From positions 1 through 64,000 of the forward strand of contig NZ_JASC01000005.1 in the NCBI RefSeq assembly GCF_000622365.1: a DNA stretch of 64,000 bases, read 5' to 3'. The position numbers and the translations under genes are program-made. Under the pieces are notes generated by a model. It did no database searches. It was not told the origin of the DNA and was given only the letters and a program-made list of their open reading frames with translations. Shown one piece after another: positions 16,974 to 26,207 of the stretch; the first letter of the stretch is position 1, and each line of letters starts with the position of its first letter. Origin of the DNA: Sulfitobacter noctilucae. GTDB lineage: Bacteria; Pseudomonadota; Alphaproteobacteria; Rhodobacterales; Rhodobacteraceae.

Positions 16974-18367
16974 AGAACCCCGCAGGCATATGGGCGCTGG
17001 GGCTTGTTGTTTCCATGCTGGTGCATTTGGGCGCAGCGGTCGGATTGCGTGCCGCATTGCAGCCCGAAGAAGTTCAGGACCAGCAAATGCCGGAAAGTCG
17101 CCTGTCGGTACAAGCGCAGGACGTCACGCGCAGTTCAGCGGCGGAGAAGGCCCCCGTCAGCGAAGCGACCAAACCGCAAGAGGCCGACGGCGCTTCCCTT
17201 AACGCAGGTGCCATCGCGCAATCGAGCGCAGCATCGGTTGCGCCGCAGGTACAGAGCGCGGCCGTACAAGATCCTCAGGCAGCAACGCAGGGCGTATCGG
17301 CGGCCGAGGTCAAGCCAATGTCGCAAACCGCCGCCGCCCCTGTTGCCGACAGGGTGCCACAGCGCCCGCCCCGCACGGATCAAGTAACACCCGTCCCGCC
17401 GCCAAAGACCGACGCGAGCGAAATGCCCCCGACCGCCGCAGAAGCAGAGGCCGCGCAGGTGCAACCCATCGCTGTCGCATCCCTGAACCCACCAAGCGTC
17501 AATACCGCGCCGCGCACCCCTGAGACCCAAAGCACCCCTTCGAGAACCCCGAAAGCCACCGCAAGCAAAGCTGTTCTGGCTTTTCCCGCTGACGGTGCCG
17601 TCGATCCTGTTTCGCTTGCCGCATTCCAAAGCTTTACCGCGCCGCAGCAGACCGACAGTGATAATGTCAGGGACAGCCTGACCGCCGCGCTTTCCGTGCC
17701 CTGTTCGCGAATGCAAGTCACATTTGATCCCGTGACAACCTCTTTGCAGGTCAGCGGCCATGTGCCCTCGCCCGATCAGCGCGCCCCGGTGTTGCAGGCT
17801 TTGCGTGCCCAGATGGGCGCGGATATCGACGTGACAGAGAATTTGCTGATCCTGCCCGCGCCGCAATGTGGCGCGTTGACGAGGATCGCCGAAGTAGGCC
17901 TGCCGCAATCCACCGATCAGATCACCAACCCGTTGATCGTTGGTGCCGATACCCACGCGCGGGCCTTTCGCTTTGTCAAAGACCGGCCTTTGGTCATCGA
18001 AATGGGCGGGCCGGATTATGCCGCCTACATCTATGTCGACTACTTTGATGCGGACGGAAATGTCATCCACCTCAGCCCGAATGACAGCGCCCCCCTACGC
18101 CAGATCGCGCCAAAGGAAGAGATTGTGATCGGGGCGAGAGGACCGGATGATCCGGGACTTTTTGTGCTCGTAGGACCGCCTTATGGCCAAGAGATCGCAG
18201 CAGCTTTTGCCGCGTCCGAGCCACTGTACGAGGGGAATCGCCCCGTGGTAGAACCGGCTGCGCCCTATCTCGCCTGGTTGCGCGGACAGGTGGCGCAGGC
18301 CCGCGACACCCATCCTGATTTCAAAGGGGAATGGGTCTATTTCTTTGTCACCACAGCCGAAAAATAG
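16970..18367 (+). CDS. TonB-like membrane-anchored periplasmic protein
   Basis: One N-terminal membrane helix (residues 5-28, WALGLVVSMLVHLGAAVGL) of TonB/TolA type is followed by a ~170-residue Ala/Gln/Pro/Thr-rich stretch that could span the periplasm. Two folded parts follow: a BON-like segment around 225-300 (LQVSGHVPSPDQRAPVLQAL) and a C-terminal domain (about 320-465) with YAAYIYVDYFDADGNVIHLSPN, which resembles DUF4384. It overlaps exbD by 4 nt. Its position and anchor suggest it transmits ExbB/ExbD force, but the C-terminus is not a classical TonB domain. What it contacts is unknown. Confidence 0.75.
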   Translation: MKNPAGIWALGLVVSMLVHLGAAVGLRAALQPEEVQDQQMPESRLSVQAQDVTRSSAAEKAPVSEATKPQEADGASLNAGAIAQSSAASVAPQVQSAAVQDPQAATQGVSAAEVKPMSQTAAAPVADRVPQRPPRTDQVTPVPPPKTDASEMPPTAAEAEAAQVQPIAVASLNPPSVNTAPRTPETQSTPSRTPKATASKAVLAFPADGAVDPVSLAAFQSFTAPQQTDSDNVRDSLTAALSVPCSRMQVTFDPVTTSLQVSGHVPSPDQRAPVLQALRAQMGADIDVTENLLILPAPQCGALTRIAEVGLPQSTDQITNPLIVGADTHARAFRFVKDRPLVIEMGGPDYAAYIYVDYFDADGNVIHLSPNDSAPLRQIAPKEEIVIGARGPDDPGLFVLVGPPYGQEIAAAFAASEPLYEGNRPVVEPAAPYLAWLRGQVAQARDTHPDFKGEWVYFFVTTAEK

Positions 18368-18373
18368 CACACG

Positions 18374-19072
18374 TCAGGCAGCATCCCGACCTGCGCCGAG
18401 GTAGAGTTTCTGCATATCCACAAACAAGCCTTGAGTGAGGCTGGAGCGTAGCGGTGCCCAGCCATCGGGGTTTGCTTCGATCTCTGACAGCAGTGCTCTC
18501 TTGGCCTGAAACCTTTGCAAAATGTCCTCGCTCGCGGTCTCGATCCAGATAAAATCGAACCCTGCTTCGCTAACGCGCTCGACCCTCAATTCCACACCCG
18601 GGCGCAGGGGTGCCTCTGGCAGACGGCGCAACAGATCGAGTTTGAGCAATTCGATCGCTACGTCATCAAGGCCATGTTGTTGCAACAACAGCTTTTCACA
18701 TGTGCCGGGCCAACCGAAGGTCAGCCTCGGGCGCAGGCTGGCACCCACGGTCTGCGCCGCCTCAGACGCCGCCGCCCCATAGCTTTCATCAAACAGGCCT
18801 TGCACCTGATCCTCGAGCGCGAGGTAATCACCGATCTGACGCGGCGGATAGGCGGCCAGCCACAGACCCAGTTCCACGTCGAGATAGTTTAGCACAGGTT
18901 CCAGCCGCATGGCTTCACCGCATGAAGGACAAGTGACGTTCTGAAACGTATTGTCCAATATCGCATCGCGCAAATCCGGGCGCCGGTCTGCATTTACGCT
19001 GCCTGCTGCCTCAAAATCGGACGTCGTCGCACAGGCCGGGCACTGAATGGTTGTCGTCTCGAACAGGGACAT
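18374..19072 (-). CDS. CpXC-domain protein
   Basis: The 232-residue protein starts with two Cys pairs (CPACATTSDFE and CPSCGEAM) typical of the CpXC family, a small domain of unknown function that probably binds zinc. The rest is helical with no membrane segment. The ATG overlaps the stop of the giant upstream gene by one base (TGATG), so translation is coupled. The tight pairing makes a helper or binding-partner role for the 1694-residue protein likely, but this is inference. It converges on the TonB-like gene with a 6-nt gap. Confidence 0.82.
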   Translation of the reverse strand: MSLFETTTIQCPACATTSDFEAAGSVNADRRPDLRDAILDNTFQNVTCPSCGEAMRLEPVLNYLDVELGLWLAAYPPRQIGDYLALEDQVQGLFDESYGAAASEAAQTVGASLRPRLTFGWPGTCEKLLLQQHGLDDVAIELLKLDLLRRLPEAPLRPGVELRVERVSEAGFDFIWIETASEDILQRFQAKRALLSEIEANPDGWAPLRSSLTQGLFVDMQKLYLGAGRDAA

Positions 19073-22000
19073 CAGGCATCCTCCTTGACGCAGAGCACTT
19101 TGATTTCATCGCGGTGAGGGTGGTTGTCATTCAACCTGCCACTTGCCATCGCGGCATATATTTCCGAAAACCACTCTCCCGGCGCACGAAACTGGTAGCC
19201 GGACACCGCAAACCGCCGCGCGCTTGTCAGATACCGGTGCCATGAACCGGCATAGCTTTCGACATAGGTATAGTCGCCGATGGCACAGGCTTTGGCCACA
19301 CTGGCCGATTGCCATGGCGCATTTGCTTCGCGGGCGCGGTCCACAAAATTGCGGCAGGCCTCTTTGCGGCGCTGCCATTCGTCACTGTCGCACCCTTTAG
19401 GCTCTGGTACAGGCAGATCGCGACCGGCGGACCCGGCCATGTATTCGGCTATATAATCGGCATCGAACTCAAACTCCGCAGCGATGATGCCAGCGGGCTC
19501 CGTCACGTTGCTGCCATAGGCTTTCCAGCCTGCCAGCCGTTCGCCGTGCTTTTTCATATACCCCAGCTTGTCGTCCACCGCATGGCCGACCTCGTGCAGG
19601 GTGTTCCAACTGAAGGCCGTGCGCGCCTCGCCTTCCTTGGGAACGGCATCGGGATCAATCTCGCCAATCTCATGCTCTACCGAAATCGCGTATATGCGCG
19701 AGGATGCTTCATCACCTTCGCGCATCACCACCCGCTTTTCCGATGGCTGGTATTCCGATCCGACCTGCGTGCCGCTCAGATGCTCAAAGCTGAGCATACT
19801 GTCATTATCGAGCGTATTACTGTCGGGCAATTTCGACATTTCCAAATAAAAACGGCGCAGGTTGGCGGCGGGCAGATCCATCTGGTCTTCGGCCTGCGGG
19901 TCCGCGCCGCCCGCCCCCGGTTTCATCATCTCAAGCTTGCAGCCAAAGCGCGCCTCAAACGCAACTGCCATGACCTTGCGCTGCACCGAAGCCTCAAGAC
20001 TGTCGATCAGATCATCGAACATCGCAGTGCCCCCCGGTGCCTCAAGGATTGCCTTAATATCGCCCAGTTCGGGGGTCTTGTTTGTCGCCACCTCGGCCCG
20101 CAGCTTGGCCAATGCCAAACAATGCGCGGCGGCGGCGACTTCGGCCTTGGCATCGCGGTGATTGCGGTCGGCAGCACGGGTGGCGGCGGTATCAAGGTGT
20201 TTGCGCACCTGGGTCAGATCGGCACGGATCAGATGGCGCGTCTCGCCTTTTTCCAGCGCGGCAAGCTCTGTATCCACCGGCGCCCGTTGGGCCATATAGG
20301 CCTCATGCGCGTCGATGATCCCGCGCAGATCACGCAGGGCGGAGATGGCCTCTTCGATGTCATTGCGAGTCTGGGCGCGGTTCGCATGGTTATGCCGTGC
20401 CGCCGACATGGCCAGATCCACCGCCGAGATGCGCCCGGTAACATCCAGCCGGGCGATACTGCTGCCCGCTCCACGCGCCAACAGGCTTTCACCCAGACCG
20501 CGTGCGGTGCCAGCGGCGTCATTCAACTGATCGTACTGTGCCATCAGAAGACGCATTTGCACGCAGGCATCCACTGCCGCCTCCACATCGCGACGGGCGT
20601 TATAAAAATCGTCTGCGGCGATCTTCTCCGCCCCGTCCAGCAGCATGTTGCAGTCGAGCATCTGCGCGTGAACATACATCGCCGACGGCTCCCGCATCAT
20701 CTTGCGCAATGTCAGGCGCACGGTGGCGATCAGCGGGATCAAATCCTCCGGTGTGTCCGGCGCCACTTCAGTAATCAGAGTTGTCATCGCCGCATAATCC
20801 TCGACCGAAGCCGCAGTGCTTTGCGCGGCGGCACATTCGTCTTTCAACTCGGCGTAAAGGGTGGCGGCGAGATCAAAGGCAAAAGACAGCATCTTGCGTT
20901 CGGCGTTGCGGTCCTTGCCCTCCAGCCGCACCAAGAGAGTCTCAATCGCTGAAGCGTCAAGCTGGCGGACGGCTACAAGAGCCTCGCGAGCGCGGGTTTG
21001 CTGAAGCAGGCAGTGATCATAGGCGTCCAACTGCGCAGCGGCGGCGTCGCAAGTCTCAGAAAATCCGTCGAGCCGTTTCAATGCACCTGTATAATTCTCC
21101 AGCGCCTCAAGTTCGGCCAAAGCATCAAAGCGCTGGCGCAGCGCGACAACCGCATCATGCCCCGGCCCTGCTTCGGGAACGCTACGCAGCTCAAGCGCGT
21201 CAAGCTTGTCAGCCGCCGCGATACGGACGGGCAGAAACGCGTCGAAACTCTCGGCCTTTTTGCGGGCACCGATCATCACCCAATAGGCATCGGTCGCCAT
21301 CCCGTGCGCTTGTTTAAAGTTGCCCTTTTGCAGCGCCGCGAGGGCACCGTCGGTCAAAGTCTTAAGCTCGGCCATCTCCGGCACCGTGGTCGCATGCCCC
21401 TGCTCGACCCCCGCCTGCCCGATCACATAGGTGTAAAGCAACCCAACCGCCTCTTTGCAGGCTGTGCATTGGTCCGCCTGAAGTGCTGCCAGTGCCTCGC
21501 CTTTGGCGGCTTGCGCCCGCGCCTCTCTCAGGTCGCGGGCATCGAACGCCGCATCCATTGCGTCTCTGATCGCCCTAATCTGCGTGCTCTGCGCTTGCAG
21601 ATAGGGTTGCACATCTGGCGCGCTATATGCGGCCATCGCCTTGTTCATCCTGGTACGCGCATCGGCAATGGTGGTTGTGTAAACCTCCATCGTATCCACC
21701 CCGCGCCGGGCGTTGATCTGGGCAGTGTTCAACAAGGTGATGGCACCGGCAAAATCATATTCCGGTGAGGCGGCAGCTTGCTCGGCTGCGTCCAGCGCCC
21801 CTTGTGCCGCATCGACTTCAGCGTCAACCACACCCTCGGCATTCGCACCGACAGCAGAGGCTACGGCTGTTTCTGCTAAACCAAGCTGGGTATCGAAGCT
21901 GGCCGCCGCTGACAATTTGAACGCGATGTCCCGGCAGGTGGCAAATGCCGCGTTCAGTGTCGCTTCCGCCTTGGCCAGATCGGTTTGCATCAGCCCTTCA

Positions 22001-24156
22001 ACCGTCCGTGCCTGATCATAGGCGGCCACCAAAGCCTCGCTGAACAGCCCCTTTTTATCCAACCCTGCCACATGCCTATGGGTTTTGGTAAAGGCCGCAT
22101 GCACCGTCTTAAAGTCACTGTCCCCCGTGAGGCTCATGCCATCTGTGCCACCCTGATGCCCGTCGATCAAAGCCGCCGTTTCTGCATCTTTCACAGCGCG
22201 GTGAATGTCGACGATAGCGCTTTCCAACAGAGTGGCCGCAGCCATCCAATTACCGCGCTGTGTTGCTGCGACCGCATGACCCAACATCGCCTGTGCTGTC
22301 GCCCTTGCCTCTGTCGCATCGGTGGAGCCGACGCCCTCCAACTTTTTAAGCTCGGTATCGAACTCCTGTTTGCAGGCCAGATAAGCCGCCGCATCGTCGG
22401 CCAGTCTGATCATCTCGCCATGTTGATCTTTGAGCCGCACAGACATGGCATGGGCGAGTTTGAAATCGCCCGACGCTTCCGCCGCATCTCGCTTGCCCTG
22501 ATCCCCAACCAAGGCTTGATAATATCCTTCAATGGCGATCCGGCCTTTGGCCCCTTCCCGCGCCTGGGTTTCCTGCAATCGCTGGTCAAAAGCGGCTTTC
22601 TCATCAAGGTAAGAGGTAATCAACTCTGCCTTGGTCGCCATCTGGCTAAGATAGCGTTGCAACGCCAACAAACGCCCCGACGCCCGGCGGTGCGCGCCCG
22701 CGGCGGCATCATCGCGCGCCTCGTCCAGTGCCCGCGCGGCATAGGTGTTTTCGGAAGAGAGCATGCCCAATACCTGTGGCGCAAAGCTTGACTGAATATG
22801 GCTTTGCCACGCAATGCAGTTCTTCTCGCTATCTTTGAAATCTTTGGCGAACCGGTTCTGGTCCAGAATATCTTCAACGGCTTTGGGGATGGCATTTAAC
22901 GCCGTCAGCGCGGCTGTCATCTGTCCGGCGCTCAGCGCGGTTGTTGCCTGTGTCAGCAGGTCATGCGCTGCAAGATGGTCATCCTTGAGATGCGGCAGCG
23001 CATAGGTGTTCGGCCCCGGCAAAGTCGCCAAAAGAGCGCGCCGTTCGGCAAAGACCGCTTTTATATTAGCGAAGTCGTCAGCGAAATCGAGCGCGTCCTT
23101 CAGATCATGCCGCACGGCGGCAATCTGCGTGCTGGCCTGTACATATTCATGGGCGTCAGCGCGCGCCTTGGCCTGTGCATAGGCCGCTTTGATCTTGTCG
23201 AATTCCGGTTTCACGAAACGCGCATTCTTGCCGGCCGGATGGGCGAGCATTACCGCATAGCGCACCTGAAAGGCCTCGTGATCCTTGACCCAGGCCTGCG
23301 CCAACGCGATCAGCTTGTCGGCGTCCCGGTTGACCTGCGCGAGCGCCGCCTCTGCATCCTCGGCCAGACCGGCCAGCGCATCGACTGGCGCATCAACGCC
23401 GGCATCCAGTTTGGTCTGTACCAAAGTACATCCCATTGCCAGCGAGAGCGGAATGGCCTCTGCCCCAAACTGAAGGGCAAGTTTCTCCTGCAAGACGGCC
23501 AGTTGATTATGGATGTCCGACAGTATCCGCCGCGCGGCCAGCACAGAGGGTTCCAACCCGGCTTCGGCATCTGCCTTGACCGAGCGCAGGGTCGGCTCTG
23601 CCACGGCAAACGGATTGTCATCGTCCGTCTGGCTTCGTGCGATCATCGCCTTCAATCGAGCCATCGCCTTCACCGCTGACTGAATATCGACCAACGTCAC
23701 CGGCTCAGTTGCCAGTTTCTCCTGAATGAAGGTCCAAGTCAGCGTTACATCGCTTTGCGCTTTCTCAGGGTCTGACGGCCCTCCTCCCAGCCGTTCCATC
23801 GCCTCTTCCAATGGACCAATGCCAGCTTCGGCCTCAGCCTTGAGCCGCGCAATTTGCTGTGCTTCATCGACTTCGACCAGTAACTTGTGACCCCCCTCGA
23901 AGTTCAGCGCCTTCGGGTTTCGCTCGATCACCGCTTCTGCGGCGCGGAGTTTGGCCAACAGTTCGATCCGCAGATCAGGGTCCTGCAACAATTCAACTTC
24001 GGCGCGAATCACATCCTGTTCGGCATTGAACAGTCGAAACTGCTCTTGCGCGGCGCGGCGGCGTTCTTTTGCAGCCTTTCGATTGAATACCTTTGGCACT
24101 TTCAAAAAGCGTTCAACAAAATCGCTCTGCTGCTGGGTCAATCCTTCGATTGCCAT
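19072..24156 (-). CDS. Giant helical protein with C-terminal zinc-metallopeptidase domain
   Basis: A 1694-residue protein. The ATG of MAIEGLTQQQSDFVERFLKV is chosen because GGAGGA lies just upstream; a longer frame exists but has no support. Residues 1-1430 are almost entirely Ala/Leu/Glu/Lys-rich helices with recurring units of A-x-x-A-L-A-A-L-x-x-G-D-F/Y type, suggestive of repeated bundles. The C-terminal ~260 residues contain a zincin motif HEVGH at 1521-1525 (TLHEVGHAVDD), a downstream EFDADYIAEY, and RAPGEWFSEIYAAM near 1657-1670, which resembles the distal glutamate region of lethal-factor-like peptidases. There is no signal peptide. It lies in the T6SS locus and is coupled to a CpXC gene. 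A T6SS effector is plausible; an intracellular protease is the alternative. Confidence 0.8.
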   Translation of the reverse strand: MAIEGLTQQQSDFVERFLKVPKVFNRKAAKERRRAAQEQFRLFNAEQDVIRAEVELLQDPDLRIELLAKLRAAEAVIERNPKALNFEGGHKLLVEVDEAQQIARLKAEAEAGIGPLEEAMERLGGGPSDPEKAQSDVTLTWTFIQEKLATEPVTLVDIQSAVKAMARLKAMIARSQTDDDNPFAVAEPTLRSVKADAEAGLEPSVLAARRILSDIHNQLAVLQEKLALQFGAEAIPLSLAMGCTLVQTKLDAGVDAPVDALAGLAEDAEAALAQVNRDADKLIALAQAWVKDHEAFQVRYAVMLAHPAGKNARFVKPEFDKIKAAYAQAKARADAHEYVQASTQIAAVRHDLKDALDFADDFANIKAVFAERRALLATLPGPNTYALPHLKDDHLAAHDLLTQATTALSAGQMTAALTALNAIPKAVEDILDQNRFAKDFKDSEKNCIAWQSHIQSSFAPQVLGMLSSENTYAARALDEARDDAAAGAHRRASGRLLALQRYLSQMATKAELITSYLDEKAAFDQRLQETQAREGAKGRIAIEGYYQALVGDQGKRDAAEASGDFKLAHAMSVRLKDQHGEMIRLADDAAAYLACKQEFDTELKKLEGVGSTDATEARATAQAMLGHAVAATQRGNWMAAATLLESAIVDIHRAVKDAETAALIDGHQGGTDGMSLTGDSDFKTVHAAFTKTHRHVAGLDKKGLFSEALVAAYDQARTVEGLMQTDLAKAEATLNAAFATCRDIAFKLSAAASFDTQLGLAETAVASAVGANAEGVVDAEVDAAQGALDAAEQAAASPEYDFAGAITLLNTAQINARRGVDTMEVYTTTIADARTRMNKAMAAYSAPDVQPYLQAQSTQIRAIRDAMDAAFDARDLREARAQAAKGEALAALQADQCTACKEAVGLLYTYVIGQAGVEQGHATTVPEMAELKTLTDGALAALQKGNFKQAHGMATDAYWVMIGARKKAESFDAFLPVRIAAADKLDALELRSVPEAGPGHDAVVALRQRFDALAELEALENYTGALKRLDGFSETCDAAAAQLDAYDHCLLQQTRAREALVAVRQLDASAIETLLVRLEGKDRNAERKMLSFAFDLAATLYAELKDECAAAQSTAASVEDYAAMTTLITEVAPDTPEDLIPLIATVRLTLRKMMREPSAMYVHAQMLDCNMLLDGAEKIAADDFYNARRDVEAAVDACVQMRLLMAQYDQLNDAAGTARGLGESLLARGAGSSIARLDVTGRISAVDLAMSAARHNHANRAQTRNDIEEAISALRDLRGIIDAHEAYMAQRAPVDTELAALEKGETRHLIRADLTQVRKHLDTAATRAADRNHRDAKAEVAAAAHCLALAKLRAEVATNKTPELGDIKAILEAPGGTAMFDDLIDSLEASVQRKVMAVAFEARFGCKLEMMKPGAGGADPQAEDQMDLPAANLRRFYLEMSKLPDSNTLDNDSMLSFEHLSGTQVGSEYQPSEKRVVMREGDEASSRIYAISVEHEIGEIDPDAVPKEGEARTAFSWNTLHEVGHAVDDKLGYMKKHGERLAGWKAYGSNVTEPAGIIAAEFEFDADYIAEYMAGSAGRDLPVPEPKGCDSDEWQRRKEACRNFVDRAREANAPWQSASVAKACAIGDYTYVESYAGSWHRYLTSARRFAVSGYQFRAPGEWFSEIYAAMASGRLNDNHPHRDEIKVLCVKEDA

Positions 24157-24455
24157 TCCGGTCCTCCAGAAGAACATAAGCGGGACGCAGAAAAATAAGG
24201 TGCTTGAAATAAAGTGCGTGGCGCCCGCATGTTGCAAGTGAAAACCAGCGTTTGCAGCAATGCAAGGATTTTCACGCTTTGCGTCAAATTCGCGATGCAG
24301 GCCACTCCGGCACACCCAAGGGTATAAAGGTAAGGAAAATCGTGCCTTTACGGACTTCTCATCAAGGCTTAACCTGACCTAGCGGCATTTTGCCAAATAT
24401 TGATTCAATTTATTGCTTCGGGAGTTCTGTTTTGCGGGAGCCCAAATTCAAGACC
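24157..24455. promoter_or_regulatory. Divergent promoter region between the giant gene and the TPS operon
   Basis: About 300 nt without a gene. It is AT-richer at its right end (TTGATTCAATTTATTGC near 24400) and should hold promoters for both directions. No clear -35/-10 pair or operator could be placed. Confidence 0.4.
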
Positions 24456-26207
24456 ATGCGCAAAGCGCTTTGTTCGACTGCATCCATCCTTATGGCGGGC
24501 AGCGCTGTTGCGGTGCTTGTCCATGCCAGCCCGGTGACGGCACAAACCGCAAGCGAGATTACACCGCCCAGTTTTGCCCCCGACGCACAGCGCCTGACCG
24601 GCGCTGTTGTTTTTTCGGGTGAACGGGGCACAAAGCCGCCCGATGGCGCAGAGAAACTTCTGATCAACCTGTCAGGCGTGACCCTTGATGGCGGCATATC
24701 CCAGATGGCCGAGGTCAACGCCGCCACGCAGGCGCGTCTGTCCGGCAAGACAATCACTGTCGCAGAGATTTTTAACGCCGCTTCCGATCTTGAGACCGCC
24801 TATGCGCAGGCGGGTTTTGTGCTGGCGCGTGTCGTCCTGCCCGCGCAAGAGTTGCGCGATGGCGGACGCCTGAGGATCGCGGTAATCGACGGATTTGTCG
24901 AAACGGTCGATGCCTCCAGCGCGCCCGGCCCGGTCCGCGAGCGGATCGAACGCATCACCGGCCCGCTGGTCGGCAAGCGCAGCCTGCGTTTGCCCGAAAT
25001 TGAGCGCCAACTGTTGCTGGCAGGCGATACCTACGGTGTCGCACTGGGCTCCGCTTTGTCCGCCGGTGCCACACCGGGCGGCACCACACTGATCCTCCAA
25101 CCTGAGTTTCGTCCTGTTACCGGCTTTTTCGCTTTTGACAATTACAACGCCAGCTCCCTTGGCCCGGTGAACATAAGCGCCGGGATCGAGGTCAACTCAC
25201 CCTTTAATTTGGGCGAGACATTCTATGCACGGATTTCCGGCTCTCCCTCGAACGATAATGACAACAATCTCGGTGATTTCTTTGGCAGTGATCCGCGGGT
25301 GCGGTCCCTGTCCGTCGGTGGTGTGATCCCGCTGGGCTTTGACGGTCTGACGCTGAACATTGAAGCGACCGACAGCCGCACAGCGCCTGATACGCTGGAT
25401 GTACCGACGGTAAGTCGTTTCGACCGGACTTCGGTGCGCCTGTTTTATCCCTTCGTCCGCTCGCGCAACTTGAACATCTCGGGACAGCTGACCCTAGATA
25501 AGCAAACAGACGAGCAGTTGCTGGTACTGTCTGACGATGAACGCACACCGGTCTACCAAGACGAAGCAACCGTTCTGCGTGCCGCCGTCGATGGCTTCTG
25601 GTTGCTGGAAACCGGCACCGCGATCGAAGCCGGTGCCGTGCTGTCGCGTGGTCTTGATATTCTTGGGGCCCGCACCGCCGATGATGTGGGCAGCGGTGCA
25701 CCCCTGTCCCGTCAGGGAGCCGATGCAACATTCACCAAGCTTGTTGTATCCGGCCGCGTGCGTGGCAAGATCAACGAACGGTTCAACTACGCCCTCTCGG
25801 GACGGGCGCAAACCGGTTTCGGCGATCCGCTGCTGACGGCCGAACAATTCGGCATTGCGGGCGGACAAGAGCTTTCGGGCTTTGATGCAGGCAGCGTGAA
25901 AGGCGACAGCGGCTTTGTCCTGCGCGGCGAAGTCTCCATGCCCCGACAGACCACCATTCGCGACATCCCCGTTTTAATCAGTCCTTATATTTTTGCAGCT
26001 TACGGCGATGTCTCGCTTGAGCAACCGACCGCACAGGAAAGCGCAAGTGTTTCGGCGACGTCCCTCGGTATCGGTGTCGAATTCAATTCATTCTCAGATT
26101 CAAATTTCTCGTCCGCAACGGTGCGGGTCGAATACGCGAGGGGAACCCGTGATGACGATCAACCCGACAACAACCGCTTCTCTGTCCAAGGCTCGTTCCG
26201 CTTTTAG
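24456..26207 (+). CDS. Two-partner secretion outer-membrane transporter (TpsB, ShlB/FhaC family)
   Basis: Outer-membrane beta-barrel that exports its TpsA partner. Seen: a signal peptide (MRKALCSTASILMAGSAVAV, cleavage near VTAQT), a POTRA region (about residues 60-180, with AYAQAGFVLARVVLPAQELRDGG), and a C-terminal barrel of about 370 residues ending in Phe (VQGSFRF), the usual outer-membrane signature. The start is uncertain: a TTG at 24432 has GGGAG at good spacing and would add eight residues before this ATG. The 3' end overlaps tpsA by 56 nt in another frame, so the partners are made together. Confidence 0.9.
   Translation: MRKALCSTASILMAGSAVAVLVHASPVTAQTASEITPPSFAPDAQRLTGAVVFSGERGTKPPDGAEKLLINLSGVTLDGGISQMAEVNAATQARLSGKTITVAEIFNAASDLETAYAQAGFVLARVVLPAQELRDGGRLRIAVIDGFVETVDASSAPGPVRERIERITGPLVGKRSLRLPEIERQLLLAGDTYGVALGSALSAGATPGGTTLILQPEFRPVTGFFAFDNYNASSLGPVNISAGIEVNSPFNLGETFYARISGSPSNDNDNNLGDFFGSDPRVRSLSVGGVIPLGFDGLTLNIEATDSRTAPDTLDVPTVSRFDRTSVRLFYPFVRSRNLNISGQLTLDKQTDEQLLVLSDDERTPVYQDEATVLRAAVDGFWLLETGTAIEAGAVLSRGLDILGARTADDVGSGAPLSRQGADATFTKLVVSGRVRGKINERFNYALSGRAQTGFGDPLLTAEQFGIAGGQELSGFDAGSVKGDSGFVLRGEVSMPRQTTIRDIPVLISPYIFAAYGDVSLEQPTAQESASVSATSLGIGVEFNSFSDSNFSSATVRVEYARGTRDDDQPDNNRFSVQGSFRF

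Noticed and set aside
19309..20952. A 547-codon plus-strand frame opposite the giant protein gene
   Set aside because: It has an odd His/Arg/Gly-rich composition without domains and arises from the GC-rich codon bias of the real minus-strand gene.
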